Origin: Larimichthys crocea
Taxonomy: Eukaryota > Chordata > Actinopteri > Sciaenidae
DNA: 64,000 bases
Direction of reading: 5' to 3'
Assembly: GCF_000972845.2 (NCBI RefSeq)
Contig: NC_040016.1
Location: 16,034,368 to 16,098,367, forward strand
Under the pieces are notes generated by a model. That model was not told the origin of the DNA and ran no database searches. It saw only the letters and a program-made list of their open reading frames with translations. The position numbers and the translations under genes are program-made. This document shows, one piece after another, positions 49,932 to 63,415 of the stretch; the first letter of the stretch is position 1; each line of letters opens with the position of its first letter.

Positions 49932-50460
49932 GCCTTAATGTGGTTGAGACAGTTGAGTCAGTAGTGTTGACTTACAGTAAATGGTCTTGCTATGACAAGA
50001 ACCGCAGACACATCAGAAATGTTTTGAGGTGACTGCATGAATCAAGCCTTCATGGTCTAATTGCTGCAAATAAACACAAGGAAAGGACGAGTGGAAATTT
50101 GTAACTCGGTCTTAGAGTCAAATTTGAGATTTTTTTAATTTGTTCCCACTGTTGTGTGAGACGCCGAGAAGGTGAACGGATGGTGTGTGCATGTGTGGTT
50201 CCCACCATGAAGTATAGAGGAGGAGGTGTGATGTTGTGGGGGTGTTTTGTTGGTGATTTATTTAAAATTTCAAGGCCAGCATGGCTACCATAGCATCCTT
50301 CTGCAACATGCCATCCCATCTGTTTTACACATAGTGGGATGTGTGGGTCATTGTCCTGTTTTTAACATCTCTCCAGGCAATATTAGGACTATTTCACCAA
50401 TAATGTAAGTGCTGCATCAGATGGGGCGTGACATCAGAACACCTGGCCTATCTATCAGGT
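49826..50460 (+). pseudogene. Tc1-like transposon remnant with decayed transposase
   Basis: The left end, AAAAGTTTTGACACACCTACT followed by AATTCAAAG, resembles the terminal inverted repeat of fish Tc1 elements. From about 50015, words of a Tc1 transposase gene appear in order: CATGAATCAAGCCTTCATGG, AATTTGAGATTTTTTT, GAGACGCCGAGAAGGTGAAC, GTTCCCACCATGAAGTATAG, GGTGTGATGTTGTGGGGGTG, CAGCATGGCTACCATAGCAT, CATGCCATCCCATCTG and GTGCTGCATCAGATG. This is the part of the catalytic domain around the GGGVMVWG-type motif. The frame is broken by deletions and stops, the N-terminal DNA-binding part is missing and replaced by a TG microsatellite (49884-49930), and no right terminal repeat is seen. It cannot encode a working enzyme. 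Confidence 0.85.
49884..49930. repeat. (TG)23 microsatellite
   Basis: Uninterrupted TG run of 47 nt lying inside the Tc1-like remnant. Confidence 0.97.
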
Positions 50461-52224
50461 CGACAACGACAGAATCAATAAAGTTAATTTGATGTCCATT
50501 TGATCTGTGTAGTGGGTGAAAAATACAGTGTCAGTGTAATTTCATATATAATCAAACCACTCACTTACATAAAGAATACAAATGTGTTTGTAAACCAGAA
50601 AATATTTCATAGCATAAATGTGTTGGCTGGTATTTTTGTCTAAATCCTACCCCTGACCTTTTACTTGAATGAACACAGGTTTATTAACAGGGGCTGAAAA
50701 ACACATAATTTCCATTTTGTAATTCTCAGTTAATGTTTTCATAAACTGCTGCTCTGGCAGGCCTTTTATTTTACATTAATCATGAGAAAATAGCTCATAA
50801 TGTCAAAATAAAAGTTGCTCATTCAGGATAGCTCAGTGGAGAATGATGTTATTGCTTCTGCCTCATGCAGCCAGTCCTCGACAACATCTACATAATGCCT
50901 CGGTGTGATGCTGATGTCAACAAAATGACTCCGGTGAAAACGAGGACAGTTTCAACAGCCTACTTTTGCCCGTACAGCTGGCTCTGGCGGATCCAACAGG
51001 TAGACCCAAGGGCATAATTTTCATTTCAACTTCTAAGACATCTGCTTGGAGAACTGCTCACCGCTACTACAATTACAGTCTTCAGAAGAGAAGTGTGTTC
51101 TTGATGAAATACTATTAATAATGCACTCCATATACTATATATAACCCACTGCCAGTTAACATCAAATTTTGGCTTGTCTGGTGAATTGAGAAATGGGGGA
51201 TGATGGCTGCTATTCTGACTGAGCCAGGGGGTATCAAAACACTGATAACTGATATTACAAAAAAACTAACAAAAAGAACAATAAGTAAATAAATAAAATG
51301 CAGACTTGATTTGAACCCCAACAGCTGTGATGCAAAAGCTGCTTTTTTAGCTACTTTAACAAGATCAATGAGATTATTAGACTGATTTTTATAATCATCA
51401 GTTTATCATAATGATAATGAGTCCATTTCTATCTTTCATTTGTTTTAAGACTGGTGAGACTGGACACTTGACAATTAGCCAATAAACAAATGGTTTATTT
51501 GATCCAGTTAAATACAATAAAATGACACAGATGGCTGTAGCTTCAGGAGGCTGATTTTAAAAAAAGAGTAAATGTAAGACATGTTATTTTTCTCTTTCTT
51601 TTTTTTACTTTTTAAGCTTTCCCAAGACATCTGCTTGCACAACACTCAAAGCTGGATGTGCTTGAAGAGCCCGAGAGATGCTGCCTGCCGTTCATATGAC
51701 TGTCTTGTGCACAGAGATGACAATATGATAAAAATGGTATTTTACTAAAAGGGAGAATGCCTAATCGGATGTTGGCATCTGATTGGGCTTTGAACAAGAT
51801 GTTGCTTTGTCCTCATCCTGGCCTGGACAGCAATAGTGATGTATCCTGTAGAGCTCGCTGCACTCAGCACTTGATCTGTGGCCAGTGGAATGACAGGTCT
51901 AAGAGCTACATCTAAACAACTCATTGTTTTCTGTTGTAGTAGGCTACTCTGTAAGTATGATATCTTGTCTTTAAGGAAGTAATGGCTCACAATGCATTGA
52001 CTGGTGTCTGGAGTGGATGTTGTACAAGGAATCAGTTGAGATGAGGGTAAGGCCTCATTCACACAGGCAGATTCAACAGTAACAGGCTTCTTACTTGCTT
52101 CTCATATGCAGCTGTTGGTCATATCTAACATAAAGCATCCAGTTCACATAGACAGCTTCAATTTGGCTTTGCTTTGGTTTTACCAGCATTGTTAGGTAGA
52201 TAAAGTAAAGTTCATTTTCAAAAT

Positions 52225-52515
52225 AAACTCAATTCACTTTTAAGGGAGTTCATGTTTTTTGGCCAGGAGCACTTCCTGGAGTCTCTAATGGTTGCCCAGC
52301 AACTGTACTCAGAAAGTATAACTTGTTAATTTGTGAACCTGAGAGGTGGTTGTAGGTGGATTTTGTTACCTTTGGACAAAACCAGGCTGTATTTTCAGTC
52401 TTTATGCTAAGCTAACCTGCTGCTGGTTGTGACCTTGTATTTAATGGAACAGACAGAAACCATATCTCCCCATAAGAAGAACTGAGCACATTTCCCTAAA
52501 TTGTTTTGAAGCTTG
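52225..52515 (-). mobile_element. Common percomorph interspersed repeat, minus strand
   Basis: On the minus strand it runs AAATGTGCTCAGTTC, CAGCAGGTTAGCTTAGCATA, AAGACTGAAAATACAGCCTG, TTTGTCCAAAGGTAACAAAA, TCCACCTACAACCACCTCTC, ACAAATTAACAAGTTATAC and ends in AGTGCTCCTGGCC. This is a familiar fish repeat, same family as the fragment at 44985. The family name is not known to me. Confidence 0.72.
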
Positions 52516-53900
52516 TGAGTGAAACTCTTTGACATTTGCTCAAATTTGACATTTTCTCAGCTACACCAAGTCAGTCTCTGAGTCTCGGAGGCTGCTGCTA
52601 TCATGTGCATTGATATCCAGTTCATAATGACTTGTATCCTGTTGCTGTGGGCACCCTGTGCCTTACTATAATGATATTTGTACCACAACTTCAGAGATGC
52701 AGCTCCAGTTCCAGTATTTCCTGACAGTGCTCAGCCATTCTTTGCTTATTTATCATTAAGACAATGAAGTTCATGAGGATAGAAGCAAAATATTCAAGAT
52801 ATCCTACATTGGTGTTGATATTATTTACATATTGAAGCTGTGGGAAAACATTGGTTTACGGGAGGATTTTAATATATAACCTTTTCTGTCTTTGTGCTGG
52901 ATTAAAATCACCCTTGCTCATGAAACCATAACTCTTCAATCCAATGTAAATTCAACAAGGCATTTTTTATTATACACACAACCATACAGATACAATATTT
53001 GCCCTTTGCCGAATAAGCTGCTATTGCAGGAAAGCAGATATGCCACATAATTAATTATCAGTGTTTGTACATAATTAATTTTTATTAAAGCCAGCTGCAA
53101 GCGTGAGCATGCACTAATCAAACAGATAAACAGATCATTAGAATTCTCTGTGTCCAGAGAGAGATAAAATGTAGATGCTTGCAAAAAAGGTAAAAAGAAT
53201 ATGAACACTAATCAATGTTCTTCAGAGATGGTCCCTGAATAATTCTAAATTGAGACATGATGTCTGAAAACGGACCCTAACTCAGACAGAGTGGTCATCG
53301 CTAGATTTAGGACAAGCAATCAATAATATGCTTGTCAAATTGGGAGGGTTGGTTAAATTATGGACAAGTACCAATCATTACCATAAACTGTGTGGTTCAT
53401 TAGCCAGAAACATCCATATCATTTCATTAACTTGTCCCTATTAGTACATGTATCTTAGGCACTTACATCTTGCTGGAGAGATGTATGACCTCAATCAACT
53501 GTCCCTCTGTCTGAATATTGTCGAGTCTGCTAACTATTGCCTATGATTTTCAGTCACCGATGCTTTGAGCTCTGCAAATATTACTTCTGATAATGGCCTG
53601 TGTAGTTGACTAACCACTTATACACTGACAATACATCACTAGTTTACTACTGTCCTCATAAACTGTAAGAGAAGCTGTTGCTTTATAATGTAAATGGTTT
53701 TCTTTATGATGTGCTGATGGATCATCTGCTGCAGAGCAGGAATTCATTGCAGTATGACATCCAAGGTATAGCCAAGATTAAATCCTTTTGAATAATTGCT
53801 TTACAACGGCTGGCATATGAAATACTGCCAAATCCATCTTTTACTACAACAGCACTGCAGAAATTCACCCCCAGCATTTAGTATCACCGTTGCTGTATTT

Positions 53901-53954
53901 GGCCTGTATTGGGCCTGTAATTGCCATGGCCTGTATTGGGCCTGTAATTGCCAT
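53901..53954. repeat. Perfect 27 bp tandem duplication
   Basis: Two identical units, each GGCCTGTATTGGGCCTGTAA followed by TTGCCAT, at 53901-53927 and 53928-53954. Inside each unit GGCCTGTA occurs twice. Confidence 0.95.
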
Positions 53955-54035
53955 GATAAGTGCAAATATGTGCAATTAACAAAGCATGGTAATTGCCTCT
54001 CGTTTCTCTTCACTCTCTCCCTCTCGCCCTCTGTT

Positions 54036-54086
54036 TTTCTTTCTCTCTCTCTCTCTCTCTCTCTCCCTCTCTCTCTCTCTCCCTTC
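54036..54086. repeat. (CT)n microsatellite
   Basis: A CT-rich tract with two CCC interruptions. A related CCCT-rich stretch lies at 54420-54457. Confidence 0.93.
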
Positions 54087-55927
54087 CCTAATGATCCTCT
54101 CATTTTGGTAGACAGATATGCTACAGATTAGAATCTGGGACCAGGACGACAGCAGAAATAAATAATGGTCATTAGACCAACGCAGTTCAACCAACGCAGC
54201 ACCAGGATGTAACTTGCTCATTTCCTGCGTATGCGAAGCCTCCACGGGTCCCTGGCTCCTTTGCTTTTTTTTTTTTCCCAATGAGATTTATAGATGAGTA
54301 AAAATAGGGTTGTGAATCTGATTTATCACAACAAAGCTCTTTGGCTGGATCTCTCTGCCACTGTGCCCATGGTCCTCTCAGGAGAGCTTCACCTGGCATC
54401 TAGCCACCAGCCACTCCATCTCTCCCTCCCTCTCTGCCTCCCTCAATCCCTCCCTCCGCGTTTTTATGGTTCTGTGGCGCAGAGCTAATTTCAGTCAATT
54501 TCTGAAAAGCATTCTGTTATACTGTGAAATGGGTCTCCAAAGAGGTCATAAGGGAGGAAGTTTCTGGTTGATGGGATGTTATTCTATGTTACAACATTTT
54601 AGATTTACTGTGTTTGGCATCAAATTGTAACCTTCCAATGTGGATAATGTCAACAAACAAGATTTCACATTATGCCGCTCCCCACAAGCATCGGTAAAGT
54701 AATTAATGAAGCATGCGCTTGGAATGAGTAAGATGCTGTTGACTAATCCTCCTTTAAATATATTACAATATCTTAACTGAAAGCTAGACACTGTCTTTTG
54801 TGTAACTGGATTCCTGGGATTAAGCAAAATAAATGAAACAAAGATACAATTTTACAAACTAAAATCACTTTAGTTAAGGATTTTTGTTGCTTTTATTATA
54901 GTAAACATGCGTTCATGATAATTGTTTTGAATGTTTGTTTTTTTTACTTTAGGCTGCAAACTTCACACACAATTCACCTCTTGGCTAATTTTGCCATATT
55001 TGCAGCAATATTTCTTAATATGTTTCATAAAATGTTTCTGAGGAATTCATTTTGAAATAAGATACCGTTACATGTATTTATGTATGTATATAAATGGAAT
55101 GGACAGTTTTAGAGACCAAATTGGAATATAATGCAATCCTAATCACACTATGGCCTATAAAACTGACTGACTGATGAAGCTTTCCATTGCAGTGTTGTAT
55201 GGGCCTGAATGACATTGCGCAGGTGTGCCTTTATGGTCTCTCTCTGATGCTTTCACTTAGGGTCAATTATAGCTGTAGTTAAATAATACTGATTTATGAA
55301 CATTATGGTGTAAACAACACAAAAGCCTCAGAAAAGATACTGCCCAAGATCTTGACCTGTCCTTTCACAGCTGTGCTCATGAAAAAGAAATGCTTTGTAC
55401 CATGAATGATACTCATCAAAAAAATAGCATCATTCATTTAAAAATAACTTTGTAGCACATAGTTAAGGCAAACTGAATATAAAAGAGTGTACCTCATGCC
55501 ATAAAGCGTGTCAAAAATACCATATGTTCCCAGAGCTGTGTGGTTTAAAGCCCTTACATGCCTCTCGCAGCTGTTGGCATGAGATGCAGAGGAGCATCTC
55601 ACACATTCATAGTGGCATAATTACACCATGTGTGTAGGCCTGGTGAGTGTCTCTCAAAATCTGAGACATCGCTGTTTGTGGACGTGCCAACTGCACCGAC
55701 AGCTGATTATTGTTGACTGATTGTCAGCATGAGCTACACTCAATCCATGCTCCTACAAATCAGACGAGCCAAAGGAAATAACACTAGAGACCAACGGGAA
55801 TGCCAAGATTTGCACAGGGTTTATTATCTGTATTAAAGATAATATTTTGGTTTGTGAAGTTGTGATCTTTTCAAGAAATATATCAATGGCACACTGGTTT
55901 ACCAAATGCAATTGAGTAGATGTCAAA

Positions 55928-56215
55928 TTAAAGGTCCCATATTGTGGAAAGTGAGATTTCCATTATTTTATTTTATTTATTTTATTTGCAAAAAGCAGGT
56001 CTAGATGCTATAGAGGTACTGAAAAAGTATACTCAATCCATGCACATAGCCCATATTCAGAAGAGCCTGTCAGCACTTCCATATGGTTGTGATGTCACAA
56101 CGATACACCAACCTCAGCCACGCCCCCACCACAGTTCACCCTAACGTACAATCCAGGTAGGCTGCAATACATTACATTAACTGTGGCTGGTTTGACCGTT
56201 ACTATTGCACATTAT
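55928..56215 (+). mobile_element. piggyBac-like MITE, left part only
   Basis: It begins TTAAAGGTCCCATATTGTGG, in which TTAA is the piggyBac target word and the rest the usual terminal repeat of a fish MITE I recognise. The body (AAAGTGAGATTTCCATTATT, CAGGTCTAGATGCTATAGAG, GGTTGTGATGTCACAACGAT) fits. The matching right end (complement of the same terminal word) is not found nearby, so the copy is truncated. The right limit is approximate. Confidence 0.65.
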
Positions 56216-59200
56216 TGCAGGTTTAGCTCCAGGTGTGATAGTTTTCTCCTTTATTTTATTTTCTCAAAAGCCATCTGCCATCGAAGGAAACTATGAAAGA
56301 CTGGAAAATAAATAAATAAATGAATGAAATAGACTTCACCACAAAAGTGTGGAGACAAGCAAAAACTGCCATCTAACTGATGGTTTTGTTGTTTATGGTA
56401 ATTACAGAATACCGTTTGGAAAATTGATGTGGTGATGATTTACTGATTTAAAAAAACAAAATAAAAAAAAACAAAACAAATGCAGCACCGAAAACTAACC
56501 ATCTTTCACAATCTGACTTTTCCTGTTTAGTTCTAAACACTATTGGTTGTGTGAGTAATTGTTTGGCTAATTTGGGACTTCAAAAGGACAAGCTGTATGT
56601 CACTACACAACAAGCTTTGTGCACGGTACTCTAGTCACATACTGACCCAGGAGAGCACAGCAAGGATGAATGACTGTGATAATACAACTGGTCTCCCAGC
56701 AACAGGAGGCAGTTCCTTTTGACTAGATAGAAGCTCAGGGATGAAAACATATTAAGTAAATTAATTGAAAAGACCCCCAAAAAACAGGGGATTGAGAGAT
56801 ATCTATGCAGTCCCCCCTGTGGGTAGATGCATCAGGAAAACAAGGGAAAGAAAAACTAATTTTCTCTCAATTATGTATCAGACTATTGTATGTATGCACA
56901 CATAACACTGGAAGCTTGGGACTCACTTGTACGTGGCATCTCTTCAAATTAGGTTGTTTTGTTGTCTGACAATTTAATGTGCTTATCCGTTATTGTTTCA
57001 CACAGAAACACTATTTGAAATAATGACAAGTGATCTATTTTGTACATGATATGAAATCAGTTATTCCACTTCACTGGATTCTATTGATCTATTGAACAAA
57101 TTAAATTCTGATACCAGGTTCAAGTACTCCAAATAATCATATGAAGTGCAAGTTACAGTAAACAAGTAATCAGCTATCTGCAATGAATCACATTTTAATG
57201 CACCCTCACCACTATGCACTTAACTATACCTTGTTAAATGCACAACATACTTGTGCACGGTACTGTTTCACTATTTCCAGCAATGTTAAGCTATAAAAGA
57301 CCACTTCCTATTTGACATTAAATGAATAATTAAATTATATATATAATTGTGTTCTCTGTTTCTCCATGCAGCTGTGCATGCCTCAGTTCCCTATTTACTT
57401 GAAATTGGTTTATCAATAATTAAGAGAATGATTTGTGGCATGCTGAGTATTTGCTCTGGGCAAATGTCCAAAAGGCCTTGCCAGTCAGTTGGGTTGTACC
57501 TAAGTAAGCTGAGCTATGATAGAATAACATAAAGTTAAAGTAAAGTAGTAGCAGCTACTGTACTGCACTGTATGGTGAATTTTTTTTTTAATTATTCACA
57601 GAAATAGAGGTTACATATTTGAATGTAGAGTGGCAAAAGATGACTAATTTTAAAGTTTGATTCGAAAACACATTTTGTGCCTCAAAGTAAATAAACAGAA
57701 AAATTCTTACATGCAAAATAAGCTCTTTCATGTTGGCTATTTTCTCCCATTAAGACCGGGGCTTTCTCTTTAACTTTGAACAGTTGTGGCATTTACAGGT
57801 AAAACTTCCCTTTTTATAGATGTCAATCCTCATCAGCTGTTATGTTTAGAGCTTTTGCATTAGTGTTACTGCCACTGTCTTGATGGATTAATGGAATCTA
57901 GTTTGTGGTTGTGCAGTCCAGAGTGCTACACATTGCAGTGGATTCTAGTGCTACAAAAGTAGAGTGTCACTTTTGAAAGGTACTTTTACAGATATGTTTT
58001 GTAGTGTTTCTTAGTACAGATAAATAAGCTGCTCTATCTATAGTGCTTGAAGCAAACGTAATGATTCCAATCGTCTCTGCAATATTCGCTTAATCACCAT
58101 AACATCTCATCAGCCCTTCTCCTGCAGCGTCTTTGTTTATAAGTTGCCAGCACGCTCCTGTAACACTCTCAATACTTTCTCATTTTCTCCCTTGAACAGC
58201 CATCTGACATGAATCTCATTAAAGCAAAGGTAGCACAGGACAGAAAGGCCGAAATATCAGCGGTGAGTTCTATCATTATAATTTTTCAATCACTGTGAAG
58301 ATTGATACCTTGGTGGAGAAAGCTGTTTCTCTCCCTCCCTCTCTCTTTCTCCTTCTCCTTCTCTTTCTCCCCTCCAGGTTTGACTGACTTCTTGGGCATA
58401 TGAAGAGGCTGGGTGGCCCCTCATTAAGCACATTCTGGATTACAGCTCCTTGCCAGGGCTATTTCCAACAACATGCTAGTGCATTGTAATGAGCCTCGCT
58501 GTGTGCTGCGCAAACACACTCAATCTCCCACTTTAATCACCAAAGAGGAGATAGGCCACTCTTCGAGCCCTCAACAGGAGCAGCGAAAGGAAAGGGGGAT
58601 TTGCAAGTTCCTCCATCCCCTGATGACATATAATCTCCTTGGGAGATGAGTGTTCTGTCTCAAAGCTCTGATTGACATGTCCAGCATTATGATGGAGTGA
58701 CTTAGGAGCAAAAAGCTCAGAGAAATGCCACAAGCAGGAAATGGTTCACAGAGTGATCCCTCAGCTGTCTGGTCATTCTGTTGGTCGTGTAGCTGCAGAT
58801 CATCTGTATGCCAAACAGCTTAGGGGAAGATTCAAGACATCATACAGTTTGCATGGTGTGTCATCTTCTGGACATACTGCAAGATAAACAACATACAGCA
58901 ATAAAAAAAAAATAAAAAAATTTAAAAAGTCCAAGTAAAGTAAATCCTCGTGATTCATAGGTGTTAACTCTTTTGGTCATATCATGAATAATGTCATACA
59001 TTTATTGTAAATCTGTGTTCAAAACAGCTGTATTGACAAACTTGGCTCTGGTATGCCAAGTATTGCCGGTGTTTCACGGAGAACATTTAGAGAACAGCGT
59101 ATAAAAGGCAAGGGGAAACAAGTGAGAGACAGAAAAGGTCTGCATTCTTTTATTCACTTTTTATTATTATTATTACAGCATTGCTGAAATTTTGAAAAAT

Positions 59201-61761
59201 AAAAAGCTGAAATGTTGCAATTTTTTTTTTTTGTTCAAAAAACACCTTGACATTTCAGTGCCAGCTTCTTTCAGCATTCATGTCATGCTGCCATTTATTG
59301 TTACATACCTGTCTTATGAGGTATCACTTTTTCTGAGCTTTGTATTGCACCAGAGTGAGAGAAAAATCAAATTCTGCTCAGGGCCATAAAATGGCTTTGG
59401 GTGTCCCTCATGGGTAGTTCCAACAAATTAAATTATCTTTCTTCAGTATATTATTGATAATACTCTTTAGAAAGGCTACACTAGCTGATTTACTGTAGGA
59501 AAAACATACATTAGTCAAGCTATTTTCAGAAGGCACGAGGGCAGGTTTTGCCAAGAGATACAATGTAAATAGATAGCTCTCATTTTTATGCTATTCTGGA
59601 TGTCAAAACACTGGCATCAGAGAGGATCTATTGAGAGCTCCCCACCCCTGAGATTTCATTGAAACAGAGATACTGCTTTGAAATTCTTCTATAAAAGAAT
59701 ATCTTTCTCTTTGGACTCATAATGTCTAGAATTTTGACAGTGACTTAATCAGAAACAATGTTATTCTGCTTGACTTGCTTTGATTTAAAGGGCCTGTTTG
59801 CACAGACAAGAAACAGAAAACAGTTGACTTTTGAAAAGAGCCATTTTGAAAACATCTGCTATAGGCATTTATTGTGATTGAGAACCTGTTGATGCCTCTG
59901 TGAGGCTGAAGAGGGAAATACAGCAGCAACGAGTAATGTTTAAGTCTGCTGTAGTATGTACAGCACTAAGCAAGAAGAGCTTCCTGCTCTCCCCGCTCTG
60001 TATTGTAAGCCTTTTTGACAGTTTATCTAAGTGGAAGAGCATTGCAGCAACGTCTGGTGTGGTAATTTTTCATCACACTGATACATCTGTGGTGATGCGC
60101 GATGATGTTCCCATAACTCTGGCCTTACTGTTTGGTGGAATAATTCATGGTACCATAAATATGTGGCTGGTGGATATAGAGGAGGAAGAATTATGGTAGC
60201 TTTATTAAAACAGTAAATCCAACTACTCGCCCATGGTTGAAAAATAGGGAGGGAAAAAGAGAGAGAGAAAGGAAACGTGCTCATGTCCGCTGCCAGTTTG
60301 CTCTTCAGTTGACGGCAGCATTTGAGTTCATTTACAGCTTGTTATGATACGGCTGAGGGGTGGGGGTTTTGTGTGTTGAGAGGAGGCCAATATAATCTGT
60401 CTTTCAAACAGGGAATGACATGGGGAAGGGAGTGGAGGAGAGCAAGCAAAAGCAGGTAGGCAGCCTGCCTAACTGGTGGCTGTATTACATTCCACACAGG
60501 CAGCACTGGTGATGGATTGACGCCAGCTGGAGAGAGGCAGTCCTGAATCAATTAAGGTGAGTTCATGAAATTGAACAGAGTTAAAACCTGGGGGGTGTCT
60601 TTTTTTTTTTTCAGGTAATTTGATCAAACCTGTGTTCACCTTCAAACCCCAAGAAATAATGGGCAATAATGGATTGCAATTGCATTACTTGTGGTGTCAC
60701 AAAAATATGCATTCCAGGGGTTACTATTTCAAGTCATTATAAATTGCCAGTCTATCACTGAAAGATAGTGGACCCTGAAGACCCCGATCGATTTACTTGT
60801 TCAGGAATGATAATATGATGCATTAAATATGAGAAAAGTGTAAAACATAATAAGAAAATGTCAAAGGGATGCGTGAGCCTGCTGTTTCTCTCACTCCTTT
60901 GTTTCACTTCCATTCCCTTTGCCCTCCAATCAGAAGATAGCATTTTGATTGACATTTACGAAGGTCATTGGTTAATTATCAGTAACTCTTCACCTTTAAT
61001 CACGCATCTGTGGTATTATGTACAAGCTTATTTGCTCAAGACCCCAGTCGGTTCAACAACATTTCTTATGCAAATTGGGCAACAATTATCTTTCCCATCA
61101 ATGATGGAGGAGGCAGGACTTGTTTGTTCCTAACGACATTGTTTGCGATATTGAGCGTGTCATTAAGTCCTTCCCTGCAAGGAGGCTGTCAGGGTGAACA
61201 CCCTTTCATCACCTCTATACCCTCCTGCCCTATACAAAGCTCTCAACAGTACAAAGCCACGGCAAACTCAACTGTAGCCACTTCAATAAACGTAAGGGCA
61301 TGTATTCATGTCTGCACATGTCCTGTACATACAGTGTCACCTAAAGAATAACAATCTGAACATGGTAATATGTAGATAATGAGGCTATACAACAGTATAG
61401 TCAGTTTCTGTATGGAACTGATTACCTACCATGTGAATAAAAAAATGAATAACCCTGTGAAGTCAATGTACTCTTTTTTCAGACACAGTAGAAAAGAAAT
61501 ATCTTTATTTAGAATATATAATCAACTGCAGGGCTAATTGGTTCTCTAAATATGCATGCCGCTTACTGTAATTTAAGGTGATATAGTTTGATATGAAGTG
61601 ACTGTAAGTATAGAAGATGGTAATTTGAATGCTACTATGAAAACCTCTAAAAGATTTATGAACAATTACACGTGTTTGACAGAGCTGAGACTCTTTGAGA
61701 AAACACAAATTACGCTATGTTTGGTTAACAGTGACAGTTATACATACTATTGTCTTAATAC

Positions 61762-61794
<33 letters not shown>
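61762..61794. repeat. (TAA)11 microsatellite
   Basis: Eleven TAA units, followed by TACATAG. Confidence 0.95.
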
Positions 61795-61797
<3 letters not shown>

Positions 61798-63109
61798 CAT
61801 AGTCTGTCTCCCGCAGGCTGTATGTGGATGTGGATGGCTAATTATAAATGCCAGTGTAGAAGCTTACAGAGCTTGCCAAGTTTATGAGAGTTCACTGAGC
61901 TCTCAGCAGAGCCAGAGTGACTCACATTCTGCTCTGAATATAAAATGTTAATTCATGCTGCAGGGAATCCAGAATTGGGTGAGAGAGTAGTAGTATTACC
62001 CTCATCTCTCTCCCAGTCTTTCTCTTTTTTCAACTCCTTGTCTCTCTCCAACCCCATAACTGACTGCATGCACTCCTATCACGTTAGTTTGTGTTCATTC
62101 TCACTGTCTGACACATTTTCTGTTTACTTGCTGGCTGCCACTGACCCTATCTACTCCCCCTTTCTCTGACCACTGTCCAGCCCGATGAACCAGAACCCCC
62201 TGAGCCCTCACAGTCGACATCCATGAAAATCCATATAATTTACTGAACATATCCATGTGCTACACCAGCAAATGCCCTAACATCTTAGCAGAGGAGAAAG
62301 GCCTTGAGACTCAGGCAATGGTTGTCAAAAGTCATTAACAAGCGTGGGGAAACATATCCTAATTGGGAATAAAAGAAAAAAATAATACTGATATAGACTT
62401 TTGTAAGGCTTGTTATCACCGCAGTGAAATGTGTATCTTCTGCCTTGAGCTTTGCCACGAGCCAATGAGACATTTTACTCATTAGTGGTGTAAGTAGTAG
62501 AGTATGATTCTATTTTCCAAGTCAAATAGCGCAGAGGTATAATTTGCTTTAGGCAAAATTACCATTTCTTTCACTTCACAAAGCACTAAGTTGGTCAACT
62601 GTAAATGTGAAACAACACATTTCATTTGATTACATTACATTTGATCATGCCTATGTGCAATCAGATTTGTGCTGCAGGAAAATTTGTCTGGTAAAAACTG
62701 TCATCCTACAGTTGAAGTTGCTACTTGATGGATACTTGTAAACTGGGATTACAAAAGAAAACTCTTTCCTGTGACCTCTCATGCCTTCATACACATCCAT
62801 ACTGCGTGCGACACGCGAGTGTAAGGGGTTCAGCTCAATCCCTCTGGAAAATTGCAACCCTCTAAACGTGAGCGAAAGTGAATTTCATGGTTAACTGTCT
62901 GCCAATCTCACACCTCTTCCTCCTTCACGCAGCTTTCAAGAGTGATTGATAGCATTCAAGTCATCCATCCTGGGACTATGTATGTCTTTTTGTGGGTTAC
63001 ATTAATCTTTGTTGCAATTACTGTATACAGGGCAAGGTCACATGAATTTAATAAGACATGCATGTAAACATCAAAAACACATGCTTAGCCATACAGCAGC
63101 TCCCCAGAA

Positions 63110-63415
63110 ACCCTTTCATTGGAGTGGTCAGGTGGTGCCACTGAAAACTTTGGGGTGGCATGAAATACTGTAAAATATATACATTATTTATCGAATTAAA
63201 AATTATTTAAATAAATGAACAGTTTTATCTGATGTTTTGCATCACCTAATGCAAAATACAACATTGGAGTAAATTATGCATTGACTATTCATTACTCAGA
63301 ATGATATTATGCATATGAGACTCATGGCAAGATGTGAGGGGCACAGTGAGGAGACAAGACTTGTATCAGAGGGGTCATGTCCCCCTCTGGACCACTCTGG
63401 GAGGCACCCCTGTAG
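63110..63415. mobile_element. Possible interspersed repeat
   Basis: GGAGTGGTCAGGTGGTGCCA, TTTGGGGTGGCATG, GTCATGTCCCCCTCTGGACC and GGAGGCACCCCTG resemble the two ends of a fish repeat with GGGGTGGC and GGCGCCCCTG-type termini. Recognition is from memory and the copy is degraded. Confidence 0.35.

Noticed and set aside
50822..50845. GGATAGCTCAGTGGAGAATG, like a tRNA A box
   Set aside because: No B box or cloverleaf follows at the right distance, so it is at most a decayed SINE head.
53796..54281. Open frames over 100 codons on both strands
   Set aside because: They are driven by the CT/GA microsatellite and the 27 bp duplication.
61010..61351. 113-codon open frame
   Set aside because: No protein features; it overlaps a candidate conserved non-coding block.
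61598..61951. 117-codon open frame with poly-Asn
   Set aside because: The Asn run comes from the TAA microsatellite, and the rest has no recognisable domain.
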